DNA of 37,206 nt from Pyxidicoccus fallax (GCF_012933655.1 NZ_JABBJJ010000095.1:1-37206); one strand, 5' to 3'. Positions 1-7,873 are shown, counted from the stretch's first letter. Notes: generated by a model not told the origin, from the sequence alone. Made by a program: numbers and translations.

Positions 1-1292
1 CAGTCGTGGGAGGCGGGCTGGGCGGGCTGGCGGTGGCGGCGCTGCTGGCGCGTGGAGGCTGCGCGGTGACGGTGTACGAGCGCGCGAAGCACTTCGGAGG
101 CCGGGCGCAGACCTCGGACGTGGAGGGCTTCCGCTTCAACCTCGGCCCGCACGCGCTGTACCGCGGCGGAGCGGCGATGCGGGTGCTCACCGGGCTGGGC
201 GTGAAGCCCACGGGCGGCATTCCTGGGGGCACGGGCTCCTTCGCCCTGCGCGCGGGCCGGCTGCACACGCTGCCTCGCGGCCCCGTGTCGCTGATGACGA
301 CGGACGTGCTCTCGCTCGCCGGCAAGCTGGAATTGGCGCGTCTGCTCGCCGGGATTGGCCGCGTGGACGCGCGGGCGCTGGCGCGCATGTCGATGCGCGA
401 GTGGCTGGACTCCCGCCTGTCCCGCGAGGATGCCCGGGCGCTCGTCGGCGCGCTGACGCGGGTGTCGTCCTATTGCGCGGACCTCGATGCGCTGAGCGCG
501 GAGGTCGCGGTGTCGCAGCTCCAGATGGCGCTCGCCGACAACGTGCTCTACGTGGACGGTGGCTGGAGCACGCTGGTGGAAGCGCTGGAGGCCCGGGCCC
601 GCGAGGCGGGCGTCCGGCTGGAGACCTCCTCGCGCGTCGAAGCGGTGGTTCTCAGCGGCCACGGACCGGGTGCGCACGTGGAGGGCCTGCGGCTCGCGGA
701 TGGCACCGTGCGCGCGGCGGACGTGGTGGTGATGACGGGGAGCCCCGGCGACGTGGCGGCGCTGGTGCCCGGGGACGCGGTGCTCGCGCGCGAGGCGGCG
801 GACGCGGTGCCCGTGAAGGCCGCGACCCTGGAACTCGGCCTGTCGGAACTGCCGAGGCCGGACGCGCTGTTCGCGCTCGGGGTGGACGGGCCATGGTACG
901 TGTCGGTGCACTCGGCGTCCGCGAAGCTGGCGCCCGGAGGCGGCGCGATGGTGCACGTGATGAAGTACCTGACCGGCGCGGACGCCCGCGCGAGCGAGGC
1001 GGACCTGGAGGCGGTGATGGATGTGCTGCAGCCCGGCTGGAGGATGCACGTGGTGGCCCGGCGCTTCCGGCCCACGCTGGGGGTGAGCCACCTGCTGCCG
1101 ACGGCGAGGATGGGCGGCCTGTCGGGACGCCCCGCCGCGGAGGTGCCGCACGTGAGCGGCCTGTACCGGGTGGGAGATTGGGTGGGGGACGAGGGCATGC
1201 TCGCCGACGCGTCCTTCGCCAGCGCCGAGTCCGTGGCGCGCTCCGTCCTCCAGGGCCAGCAGTCGGAGACCCGGCGCGCGGTGGGGGCATAG
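1..1292 (+). CDS. FAD-dependent oxidoreductase, phytoene desaturase/amine oxidase type (5' end missing)
   Basis: The frame is open to the left edge. The first readable residues, VVGGGLGGLAVAALLARGG, are the dinucleotide-binding glycine loop that normally begins within about ten residues of the N-terminus, so only a few codons are probably lost. It is followed by VTVYER (acidic residue at the end of beta-2, ribose contact) and the GGR motif. The C-terminal block GDWVGDEGMLADASFASAE is the second FAD-contacting region of phytoene-desaturase-like and amine-oxidase-like flavoproteins. About 430 residues, near family length. The substrate cannot be read from sequence; carotenoid, sterol or amine oxidation are all possible. 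The stop is 3 bases before an ECF41-type sigma factor, so the two are probably one transcript. ECF41 factors are commonly found beside an oxidoreductase, which supports a regulatory link. Confidence 0.85.
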   Translation, partial: VVGGGLGGLAVAALLARGGCAVTVYERAKHFGGRAQTSDVEGFRFNLGPHALYRGGAAMRVLTGLGVKPTGGIPGGTGSFALRAGRLHTLPRGPVSLMTTDVLSLAGKLELARLLAGIGRVDARALARMSMREWLDSRLSREDARALVGALTRVSSYCADLDALSAEVAVSQLQMALADNVLYVDGGWSTLVEALEARAREAGVRLETSSRVEAVVLSGHGPGAHVEGLRLADGTVRAADVVVMTGSPGDVAALVPGDAVLAREAADAVPVKAATLELGLSELPRPDALFALGVDGPWYVSVHSASAKLAPGGGAMVHVMKYLTGADARASEADLEAVMDVLQPGWRMHVVARRFRPTLGVSHLLPTARMGGLSGRPAAEVPHVSGLYRVGDWVGDEGMLADASFASAESVARSVLQGQQSETRRAVGA

Positions 1293-1295
1293 CGA

Positions 1296-2276
1296 ATGGT
1301 GGACGCGGGGCACGGAGCGGTGGAGGCGGCGGCGCGGGCGCATGAGCGCTTCCTCTGGGGACTCTGCTACCGGATGACGGGCGTGGCGGCGGACGCGGAC
1401 GACCTCGTGCAGGAGACGTACGCGCGGGCGCTGGCCTCACCCCCGGAGCGGAAGGAAGAGCTGCGCCCCTGGCTGACGCGGGTGGCGGTGAACCTGGCGA
1501 GGGACCACCTGCGCCGCCGCAAGCGCGAGGACTACGTGGGCCCGTGGCTCCCGTCTCCCGTGGACACGAGCGACACCGAGCCGCCGCCGGGAGTGGAAGC
1601 GCGGCTGCCGGGAGGTGGCTCGACGGAGGGCCGCTACGAGCTGCTGGAGAGCGTCTCCTTTGCCTTCCTCCTGGCGCTGGAGGCGCTGGCGCCGAAGCAG
1701 CGGGCGGTGCTGCTGCTGCGCGACGTGTTCGACTACTCGGTGCGCGAGGTGGCCGAGGCGCTGAACATGTCCGAGGTCCATGTGAAGGTGGTGCACCACC
1801 GCGCCCGCGCGGCCATGGCGGAGTACGACCGGGCCCGCTGTGTCCCCACGAGAGACTTGCAGGAGCGCACGCGCGCGGCGCTGGAGGCTTTCATGGGCGC
1901 GCTGATGTCGGGCGACGTGGCGGCGGCGGAGGCGCTGCTGTCCGACGACGTGCGCGCTGTGACGGACGGCAACGGCCAGGTGCGTGCGGCCCATGTGCCG
2001 GTGGTGGGCGCGCGGCGCGTGCTCACCTTCCTCACCCGGCTCATGGAGCTGCGCGGCCCGCCGATGGCGGCGGAGGTCCAGCTGCTCAACGGACTGCCCG
2101 CGCTGGTGGCGACGTATCCGGAGGACCCGAAGGACCCCCTGATGCCCACGCGCATGGTGATGTGGGGGGCGCTGGCGGCGGACGGGCGCATCACGCAAAT
2201 CAACTCGGTGCTCACGCCCCGCAAGCTCGAGGGCCTGCGCATGCCCGCGCTCAGTGAGGAGGACGGCGGGCGATGA
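1296..2276 (+). CDS. ECF41-type RNA polymerase sigma factor with SnoaL-like C-terminal domain
   Basis: 326 residues. Region sigma-2 (about 10-75) contains DADDLVQETYARAL and RPWLTRVAVNLARDHLRRR. The linker carries WLPSP (84-88), the diagnostic linker motif of the ECF41 group. Region sigma-4 (about 115-178) contains LAPKQRAVLLLRDVFDYS and a helix-turn-helix. Residues 190-315 form the added SnoaL/NTF2-like domain that tunes activity in ECF41 factors in place of a classical anti-sigma; DGNGQ (224-228) matches the family DGGGK loop and TPRKL near the end matches the NPDKL element. Its start lies 3 bases after the flavoprotein stop and no anti-sigma gene is adjacent, as expected. The last 26 bases overlap the convergent methyltransferase. 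Target promoters were not identified. Confidence 0.92.
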   Translation: MVDAGHGAVEAAARAHERFLWGLCYRMTGVAADADDLVQETYARALASPPERKEELRPWLTRVAVNLARDHLRRRKREDYVGPWLPSPVDTSDTEPPPGVEARLPGGGSTEGRYELLESVSFAFLLALEALAPKQRAVLLLRDVFDYSVREVAEALNMSEVHVKVVHHRARAAMAEYDRARCVPTRDLQERTRAALEAFMGALMSGDVAAAEALLSDDVRAVTDGNGQVRAAHVPVVGARRVLTFLTRLMELRGPPMAAEVQLLNGLPALVATYPEDPKDPLMPTRMVMWGALAADGRITQINSVLTPRKLEGLRMPALSEEDGGR

Positions 2277-2829
2277 TGAGCTCGCTCATGCCCCGCAGCC
2301 GCTGTACCCGGCGCACGACCTCGAAGCCGGTCTGCTGCACGAGCAGGTGCGTCTCCCGGTTGAGGCGGCACCCTCCCGTCACCCGCTTCCACGCGGGGGT
2401 GAGCAGGTCCTGCGTGGTGGCGAGCCCCGCCGTCGGCGCGCGCACGTGCTCCAGCATGCGCAGCTCGCCGCCGGGGCGCAGCACGCGGAACACCTCGGCC
2501 AGCGCTCGCGCCGGCGCGTCCACGCTGCAGAAGACGAGGCTGGACACCACCCCGTCGAAGGACATGTCGGGGAAGGGGAGCGCCTCCACGCTGGCGTGAA
2601 GCAGCTCCGCCTCCGGGCGCCGCCGCCGGGCGCGCTCGAGCGCCTCGGCGTCCACGTCGATGGCGGTGACGGACGTCACGGTGGCCGGGTAGCCCGGCAG
2701 CGCCAGCCCGGTGCCCGTGCCTACCTCCAGCACGCGGCCGGACAGGCCGCGCACCAGCTTCCTCCGGGCCTCCGTGAGCCCGAGCCACCCGAGCGGGGCC
2801 ATCACCGCGTCATACGCGAGCGCCTTCAT
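2251..2829 (-). CDS. Class I SAM-dependent methyltransferase (UbiE/PmtA-like)
   Basis: 192 residues, a compact single-domain Rossmann methyltransferase. Motif I is VLEVGTGTGLALPGYP (SAM-binding glycine loop), motif II contains VTAIDVDAEALERAR with the acidic residue that binds the ribose, followed by EALPFPDMSFDGVVSSLVFC and VFRVLRPGGELRMLEHVRAP. The N-terminal YDAVMAPLGW resembles small phospholipid or quinone methyltransferases; the acceptor is unknown. ATG at 2829 has GGAG about 7 bases upstream. It starts 15 bases after the Lgt-like gene, so they are probably co-transcribed, and a membrane lipid acceptor would fit that partner. The 3' end overlaps the convergent ECF sigma gene by 26 bp. 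Confidence 0.88.
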   Translation of the reverse strand: MKALAYDAVMAPLGWLGLTEARRKLVRGLSGRVLEVGTGTGLALPGYPATVTSVTAIDVDAEALERARRRRPEAELLHASVEALPFPDMSFDGVVSSLVFCSVDAPARALAEVFRVLRPGGELRMLEHVRAPTAGLATTQDLLTPAWKRVTGGCRLNRETHLLVQQTGFEVVRRVQRLRGMSELIIARRPPH

Positions 2830-2844
2830 GCCCCGCTCCGTGCG

Positions 2845-3657
2845 CTACCGCGCCGCGCCGACGGGCTTGGTGCTGCCGCCCGAGGACGACGGCGGCATCG
2901 GCGCGGTCCGCGCGGGCACGCGCCGCACCAGGCCCCAGATGCCGTAGGCCACCAGCGCGATGCACCCGTACTGCGCCGGGGTGAGGTTGAAGTAGCGCGC
3001 GTCCACGTAGGACATGTCCTGGGCGCGCAGCCTGTCGAAGTAGAAGCGGCAGACGGCGTACAGGAGCGCCGTCAGCGGCAGCAGCCGGCCCTGCAGCTTC
3101 CCCGCGTTGCGCAGGGCGTACAGCAGCCCGCTGATGGCGAAGAGGGCAATGGCGTCGTACAGGCCCAGGTCGTGCCGCGCCCCGCCGGGGAAGTTCACCG
3201 CGAGGAAGAAGTCCGTCAGCACGCCCGGGTGGTCATGCACCGCGAAGCAGCCCAGGCGGGCCACCGCCCAGCCGGGCGCCACCCCCAGCGCGAAGCAGTC
3301 CGCGTAGTCGTTGAAGCGCAGCTTCCGGATGCGGAAGAACACCACCGCCGCCAGGATGCCGCCAACCAGTCCGCCGAAGGACGACAGCCCGTCCCACACC
3401 TTCAGCAGCTGGAAGGGGCTCTTGGACATCTCCTCCGGGTGGTAGAAGAGCAGGTGCACCAGGTGTCCGACGACGACACCGGTGAGCACGCCCCACATCG
3501 CGTAGTCGGCCAGCGGCGTCGGGTCCAGCTTCTCCCGCTCCGCCGCGCGGACGAGCAGGCGAGCGGCCAGCAGGATGCCCAGTGCCACGAAGATGCCGAA
3601 GGGCTCGATGGTGACGGGCCCCAGGTGGATGGAGGGCGGTTTCCAATAGGGAATCAC
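2845..3657 (-). CDS. Lgt-like membrane protein (prolipoprotein diacylglyceryl transferase family, divergent)
   Basis: 270 residues with about seven hydrophobic segments, matching Lgt topology and length. Family landmarks are recognisable but altered. The conserved GLSFHGGL block reads GLSSFGGLVGG, so the essential His is Phe94. The GRIGNFINGE signature reads ARLGCFAVHDHPG: the Arg is kept (R134), Asn becomes C137 and Glu becomes D142. A C-terminal RFYFDRLR resembles the last Arg-containing element. Canonical Lgt attaches diacylglycerol from phosphatidylglycerol to the lipobox Cys of prolipoproteins at the inner membrane; with these changes the enzyme may be a paralog with another activity. 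The start is GTG (3655-3657) with GGAG about 9 bases upstream. The downstream methyltransferase is probably in the same operon. Confidence 0.82.
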   Translation of the reverse strand: MIPYWKPPSIHLGPVTIEPFGIFVALGILLAARLLVRAAEREKLDPTPLADYAMWGVLTGVVVGHLVHLLFYHPEEMSKSPFQLLKVWDGLSSFGGLVGGILAAVVFFRIRKLRFNDYADCFALGVAPGWAVARLGCFAVHDHPGVLTDFFLAVNFPGGARHDLGLYDAIALFAISGLLYALRNAGKLQGRLLPLTALLYAVCRFYFDRLRAQDMSYVDARYFNLTPAQYGCIALVAYGIWGLVRRVPARTAPMPPSSSGGSTKPVGAAR

Positions 3658-4256
3658 GGCGGAAGGCTCCAGAACGGGCGAACGTCCCCCCCTTTATCCG
3701 GGCAGAGGGACGGTGGCGAACAATTGTGGGGACGCGGACTTTCCCGTCCCCGCCGCGTCCCTCCCACTCCGCGGGTCCGGTGGAGGACACCCTCCTTGTG
3801 TGCCTCCTGGCACTCTTCTCGTACCTGGGAGGGAATCACAGCCACTTCCGGACGTTCGGGGAAGACCCGGGAAGAACGAATCAGGGGGTCCCACGCGTCT
3901 ACTACAGGAAATCCTTGGTTTTTTGTCAGGCCCCTCCTGTCCAATCGCACTGTGGGCCGGGACTTCGGAGAACGAGGTGATGGCATGACGCGGCTAGGGG
4001 AAAGCCACCACACACCGGACGCGCCTGGGTGCGCGGGGGCGGTGTGTGTCCCCGCGCGGCTGTCAGCCTCACCCACCACGGTGGGCGCGCCGCCACGGGC
4101 GCGGTCCACCCCTGTCGGGAGCACGTCGCCACGAGCGCGCTCCCATTGTCCCCGCCGCTCGCGAGAGGCACCGCGCGCGGCGGGCGCTGAACTGGTGCCG
4201 GAGGCCCTCGCCTCTCGCGTCCGGCGTTGCGAGGTAGTCCAAGGAGTACACCACCC
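3658..4256 (+). promoter_or_regulatory. 599-base divergent intergenic region, lgt-like gene / popC
   Basis: No convincing gene is seen: open frames here lack ribosome sites and coding character. The region must carry the divergent promoters for the Lgt-like gene (minus) and popC (plus). An 8-bp palindrome acaattgt lies at 3720-3727, and the lowest-GC stretch (about 3895-3930, including TTGTCA at 3923-3928) is the best place for a popC promoter element, though no good -10 partner is visible. popC has a clear ribosome site, aaggag at 4241-4246. The long leader is unusual for this compact window and fits a developmentally controlled gene. Confidence 0.45.
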
Positions 4257-5696
4257 ATGAAGTCCTACCTGTTGGTTCCAAAGGAATCCATCGAGACGCA
4301 GGCGCGCGTGGGGCCGCGCGGCACGGAGCAGGGCGAGCGCGTGCTGCCGCGCACCACCGCGCTGCGCTTCGCCGTGGCGAACAAGGCCCCCGACACGCTG
4401 TCGGCGCTCGGCCTGCGCTCGGCCACGCTGCCCGGCATGCGCCCGCAGGTGAGCGGGAAGGAAGACCGCGCGCGCGGAAAGAAGAAGGGCGCGAAGATGG
4501 AGAAGGGCGTCAAGGCCGGCACGCGCGGGGCGGACTCGTCCACCATGCCCATGCCGGGCGCCACCGTGGCGGAGCAGACGGGCGCGGAGCCGGGCAGCTA
4601 CCGGTTCATGCCGCTCATCGGCGCCACCATGGCCCACTTCTACGAGGACGCCGCCGAGAAGCAGGCCCGCGGCGAGCTGGAGCGCGACTTCGAGTTCATC
4701 CCCGACATCGTGCCCCTCTCCTTCCCCGGACCGGTGTCCGCCGGACAGACGGGGCCGCGCAACCGCGGCATGTCCTCGCTCGCCGAGCGTGAGTGGCCCG
4801 ACGAGTGCGGCGTGCCCCTGGCCCATGCCCAGGGCATCCGCGGCGCCGGCGTCATGCTCGGCATCCTGGACACCGGCGTGGACGCGGACCACCCCGAGCA
4901 CGCCGCCCGCGTCATCCAGTTCCGCTACGTCTCGCTGTTCCCCAACTCGCCGCACAATCCGGCCCGTGACATCCGCGGCTTCGACCCGGACGGCCACGGC
5001 ACCCACGTGTGCGGCATCGCCGCGGGTGTGCACCACGGCGTCGCCCCGGAGGTCGACCTCTATGTCGCCTCCGTCATCGAATCGGAGACCATCCGCACCA
5101 GCCTCGGCCGCGTCGCCGCCGGCATGGAGTGGCTGCTGCATCAGTTCAGCCGCCCTGAAAACTCCACCCGGCCCGCCGTGGTGAACCTGTCGCTGGGCTT
5201 CCCGCTCAACCCGCCGCCGGGCATTTCCGAGGCCGACTACAACCTCAACCTGCGCGCCCTGCAGACCATGATTCGTCGCCTGCTCGACAGCAACGTCCTG
5301 CCTGTTGTCGCGGCAGGCAACAGTGGACCGGACACGGTTGGTTATCCAGCCGCCTTTCCGGAGTCACTCGCCGTTGGCGCAGTCGACTTCGAGCGCAACG
5401 TGGCCACTTTCTCCGCGAGCGGGGCGGTGGGTAGGCGCATCGTCCCCGACGTCATGGGTTACGGGGTAAACGTGTATTCGTCCACAGAGCGTCGCTGCAA
5501 CAACCAGGCGTTCTACGAGCGAATGAGTGGCACGAGCATGGCGGCGCCTTATGTAGCGGGTATTGCAGCGTTGTATCGTTGCCGTGCCCCTGACTTGACG
5601 GCGCTCGAGGTGCGGGATTTGATCCTGGCCAATGCGGTCAAGCTCCCTCGCTCGGCGACACACCGGACGGGCAAGGGCCTGGCCGTGTTCAGGTGA
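4257..5696 (+). CDS. popC: PopC-like cytoplasmic subtilisin-family serine protease
   Basis: 479 residues (about 51 kDa) from ATG 4257, chosen because aaggag sits 10 bases upstream; an in-frame TTG at 4227 lacks a site. The peptidase S8 catalytic set is complete: D205 (GILDTGVDADHP), H247 (DGHGTHVCGIAAG), oxyanion N355 (VVAAGNSGP) and S427 (SGTSMAAPYVAG). There is no signal peptide. The N-terminal ~190 residues include a Lys-rich stretch (about 66-85) and FEFIPDIVPLSF just before the catalytic domain. Size, missing signal peptide and a small downstream partner match Myxococcus xanthus PopC, which is released during starvation and cleaves full-length CsgA to the C-signal, while PopD keeps it inactive inside the cell. 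Codon use in the last third is noticeably less GC-rich than before. Identification rests on architecture and recall, not an alignment. Confidence 0.87.
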   Translation: MKSYLLVPKESIETQARVGPRGTEQGERVLPRTTALRFAVANKAPDTLSALGLRSATLPGMRPQVSGKEDRARGKKKGAKMEKGVKAGTRGADSSTMPMPGATVAEQTGAEPGSYRFMPLIGATMAHFYEDAAEKQARGELERDFEFIPDIVPLSFPGPVSAGQTGPRNRGMSSLAEREWPDECGVPLAHAQGIRGAGVMLGILDTGVDADHPEHAARVIQFRYVSLFPNSPHNPARDIRGFDPDGHGTHVCGIAAGVHHGVAPEVDLYVASVIESETIRTSLGRVAAGMEWLLHQFSRPENSTRPAVVNLSLGFPLNPPPGISEADYNLNLRALQTMIRRLLDSNVLPVVAAGNSGPDTVGYPAAFPESLAVGAVDFERNVATFSASGAVGRRIVPDVMGYGVNVYSSTERRCNNQAFYERMSGTSMAAPYVAGIAALYRCRAPDLTALEVRDLILANAVKLPRSATHRTGKGLAVFR

Positions 5697-5715
5697 CGGT
5701 GGTGGGTTGATGCCG

Positions 5716-5743
5716 GGGTCGGCGCCAGATGAGCGCCGGACCC
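5716..5743 (+). other. Hairpin between popC and popD
   Basis: Arms gggtcggcgc (5716-5725) and gcgccggaccc (5733-5743) pair with one bulged G around a 7-base loop, in the 63-base gap between the two genes. There is no T-tract. It could be an attenuator, an mRNA-end stabiliser or a processing site that sets the protease:inhibitor ratio. This is inference from structure only. Confidence 0.4.
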
Positions 5744-5759
5744 GGGGGAGGATGAGGCC

Positions 5760-6173
5760 ATGAGCAGGAAGAATGGCGAGCTGGGGAACGACTTCGCCGA
5801 AGGTGTGCCCCGGCTGTCCTCGAGCGTGCGTCCGCTCCCGGGCGCCGCGAGCTTGGAGATGCAGCCCGAGTGGATTGACGTCACGGTCATGCCCCGTGAG
5901 GCACCCGTGTCGCCGCGCGGGCGCACCTCTCCCAGGCCGGTGGTCCGCTCCAGGGCGGAGATACACCAGTCCGGTCTGGCCGAGAGCGCGCGCTTCCACC
6001 AGAGCTTCATGCGATGGCTCGAGGAGCGGCACCTCCTGGGCTCCGTGCGCTCGGTGAGTGAGCCGGGCTCATTGCCCATGCTCCACCTGCGCTGCGCCCC
6101 GCGCGTGCTGGACCAGCTGCGCCGTGCGCCGGAGTTCGAGGCGGGCACCATGATGCCCCTCAAGCTCATCTAA
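5760..6173 (+). CDS. popD: PopD-like inhibitor/chaperone of the PopC protease
   Basis: 137 residues, soluble, no signal peptide or membrane segment. ATG 5760 follows a purine-rich site ending about 8 bases upstream. The N-terminal half is polar and Pro/Arg-rich. The C-terminal half (about 75-137) has the pattern FMRWLEERHLLGSVRSV, then LHLRCAPRVLDQLRRAP, which resembles the last beta-alpha-beta units of subtilisin propeptides (inhibitor I9 type). In M. xanthus PopD is a small protein co-transcribed with popC that binds and inhibits PopC in the cytoplasm until starvation triggers its degradation. Position, size and partner match that role; the I9-like fold is my inference. Confidence 0.75.
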   Translation: MSRKNGELGNDFAEGVPRLSSSVRPLPGAASLEMQPEWIDVTVMPREAPVSPRGRTSPRPVVRSRAEIHQSGLAESARFHQSFMRWLEERHLLGSVRSVSEPGSLPMLHLRCAPRVLDQLRRAPEFEAGTMMPLKLI

Positions 6174-6213
6174 GCGGTGGGTGCCCCTCGCCATGCACCC
6201 CTGGTCTGGGCCC

Positions 6214-6233
6214 CCCTCCGAGCGTAGGGAGGG
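6214..6233 (+). terminator. Candidate popD terminator hairpin
   Basis: Arms ccctcc (6214-6219) and ggaggg (6228-6233) with an 8-base loop, about 40 bases after the popD stop. Only six pairs and no T-tract, so weak. Confidence 0.3.
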
Positions 6234-6528
6234 CTGCCCGGGTGGCTTCGCGGCCACCTCTCGGCGGCGCTCTTCGCGCCGCCCGTTCGAAGCGGTCCCG
6301 CCCCGTCGTTCCCGCCACGGTGAACCGACGTCAGGTCCGCTTCTTCCTGATTAACTTAGAAACTCGGGATTGTCCCGCCAACTGGCCACTGCCGTGGAGT
6401 CGGAGGTGGCCGTTCAGGGGTCGACACCGCGTGCGGAAAGGGCTGGATTTGGCTCTTGCTCCCTCTGACGCGGAGGGTGGTGGGAGCGCACGGGCGGCGA
6501 AGGATGGGCCACGGGGGGCGGCGGGAGC

Positions 6529-6552
6529 ACCGGTGCCCGGGTGAGCACCGGT
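6529..6552 (-). terminator. Candidate ridA terminator hairpin
   Basis: Perfect 8-bp arms accggtgc (6529-6536) and gcaccggt (6545-6552) with an 8-base loop, 14 bases beyond the ridA stop. Because the core is itself palindromic, gagcaccggt also appears as a direct repeat (6525-6534, 6543-6552). Confidence 0.5.
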
Positions 6553-6565
6553 CCCACCCGCGTGC

Positions 6566-6958
6566 TCAGGGCACGTAGGCGATGCAGTCGATTTCCACGC
6601 GCAGGCCTTCCTCGGGCAGCGCGGAGACCTGGACGGTGGTGCGCGCGGGGCGGTGCCCGGCGAAGACGCGCTCGTAGACGGCGTTCATCCGGGGGAACTC
6701 CTTCATGTCCGTGAGGAAGACGCCGCAGCGCAGGACGTGCTGGAGGCTGGAGCCGCCGGCCACGAGGATGCGCTCCAGGTTGCGCAGCACCTGCTCCGTC
6801 TGCGCCTCGATGCCCTCGGCCTGCTTGCCGGTGGCGGGGTCCGTGGCGGCCTGCCCGGAGATGAAGAGCAGCCGGTCCAGCTGCATGCCGGGTGAGTAGG
6901 GGCCCACGGGCTTGGGCAGGTTGGGCGCGACGATGGGCTGATGCTTCGGCGACGTCAT
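6566..6958 (-). CDS. ridA: RidA family enamine/imine deaminase
   Basis: 130 residues, the usual RidA/YjgF/UK114 length. GPYSPG near the N-terminus and LFISGQAATDP are family blocks. The C-terminal signature PARTTVQVSALPEEGLRVEI contains the Arg that binds the carboxylate of the imine substrate, and the Glu positioned for water activation. RidA enzymes hydrolyse reactive 2-aminoacrylate-type intermediates formed by PLP enzymes and act as cytosolic homotrimers. A ggaggag ribosome site lies about 6 bases before ATG 6958. It is 63 bases downstream of an alpha/beta hydrolase on the same strand, so shared transcription is possible. Confidence 0.93.
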   Translation of the reverse strand: MTSPKHQPIVAPNLPKPVGPYSPGMQLDRLLFISGQAATDPATGKQAEGIEAQTEQVLRNLERILVAGGSSLQHVLRCGVFLTDMKEFPRMNAVYERVFAGHRPARTTVQVSALPEEGLRVEIDCIAYVP

Positions 6959-7021
6959 GGGCGGGCTCCTCCTCGGTTCGGTGCGCCCGAGTGATAGCGG
7001 AGTCCCGGCCCGGGCGCCTCC

Positions 7022-7873
7022 TCAGCCGTGGGGCTGCGGCTCCTCCCGGGGCGCCGCCCGCGAGAAGGCCGCATCGAGCAGCCCCAGCACCCGCGCGCGG
7101 TACTCCTCCGGCGCGGCGGCCAGGGCGCGCGTGTGCTTCGCCTCCGGTACCACCCACAGCGAGCACTGCTCCCTCGGCAGCGGGCACGCGGCCATGAGGC
7201 GCTCGCCCATGGAGGACGGGGTGATGGAGTCCTTCGTGCCGTAGATGAGCAGCACCGCGTGGGTCCCCTGGATGTCGCGGGCGCGCGCCACCGGGCGCAG
7301 CTTCGCCAGCAGCCGGGGCATGAGCACGTTGCTCGCCTTCAGCACGGCGAACGCCACCTTGTAGCGGTGCCAGTACTCATCCAGCGTGGTGAAGGGGCAC
7401 TCCAGCACCGCCGCGGACAGGCCATGGCCCTCGTGGCTCAGCGCGCACACCACCCAGGCCGCGCCGAAGGACACGCCGAGCCCCGCCACCGGCAGCCCCG
7501 GCGCCAGCTTCCGCGCGCCTCGCGCCGCCGCGAGCACGTCCTCCGGGTAGAGCAGGTCCGCGTCCGGGCTCTCGCCGAAGCCGTTGAAGTCGAAGAGCAG
7601 CACGTTGAGGCCGCCCTCGCGCAGCATCCGCGCGTGGCCGTGCCTCAGGTAGAAGCCCTTGGCCTCCACGCCCATCGGGTGCGCGCACACCACCGTGCCG
7701 CGCGCGGGTCCGGAGAGGGATTCTCCATACAGCCCCACGAGCGTCCCGCCCCGCCCGTTGTCCAGGTCCACGCGCCGCCAGGACGCCTGCTCCGATTCGG
7801 CCTCCGCGGGCCAGACCCAGGGCTTCTGGTAGCGGCTGAAGAAGGGCTTCTTGAGGAGGGAGTAGGCATTCAT
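7022..7873 (-). CDS. Alpha/beta hydrolase (serine hydrolase)
   Basis: 283 residues from the ATG at 7871-7873, preferred over upstream in-frame starts because GGAG lies about 8 bases before it and MNAYSLLKKPFF begins the conserved part. The fold is visible in order: VVCAHPMGVEAKGFYL (oxyanion-hole region), LFDFNGFGESP, nucleophile elbow GLGVSFGAAW (GxSxG), acid strand LLIYGTKDSITP and catalytic His in PEAKHTRAL. No signal peptide. The general architecture fits esterases or acyl-transfer hydrolases; substrate unknown. The gene diverges from the desaturase operon across about 194 bases, which probably contain both promoters. Confidence 0.85.
   Translation of the reverse strand: MNAYSLLKKPFFSRYQKPWVWPAEAESEQASWRRVDLDNGRGGTLVGLYGESLSGPARGTVVCAHPMGVEAKGFYLRHGHARMLREGGLNVLLFDFNGFGESPDADLLYPEDVLAAARGARKLAPGLPVAGLGVSFGAAWVVCALSHEGHGLSAAVLECPFTTLDEYWHRYKVAFAVLKASNVLMPRLLAKLRPVARARDIQGTHAVLLIYGTKDSITPSSMGERLMAACPLPREQCSLWVVPEAKHTRALAAAPEEYRARVLGLLDAAFSRAAPREEPQPHG

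Larger units (their letters stand above)
6174..6565. other. 392-base convergent intergenic region after popD
   Basis: Lies between the ends of popD (plus) and ridA (minus). No convincing gene. It holds two candidate terminator hairpins (6214-6233 and 6529-6552) and a lower-GC patch around 6345-6372 containing a small inverted repeat, cggga-ttg-tcccg. The patch is unexplained and could belong to a small RNA, but no promoter-terminator pair was found around it. Confidence 0.35.

Noticed and set aside
4227..4256. Upstream TTG start for popC
   Set aside because: It has no ribosome site, while ATG 4257 has aaggag at proper distance.
2254..4260. Long plus-strand open frame across the methyltransferase and Lgt-like genes
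   Set aside because: It is antisense to two genes with clear family motifs, and its product is His/Arg/Gln-rich as expected for shadows in high-GC DNA.
6280..6310. tRNA-like gttcgaa in the popD-ridA gap
   Set aside because: No acceptor, anticodon or D-arm could be built around it.
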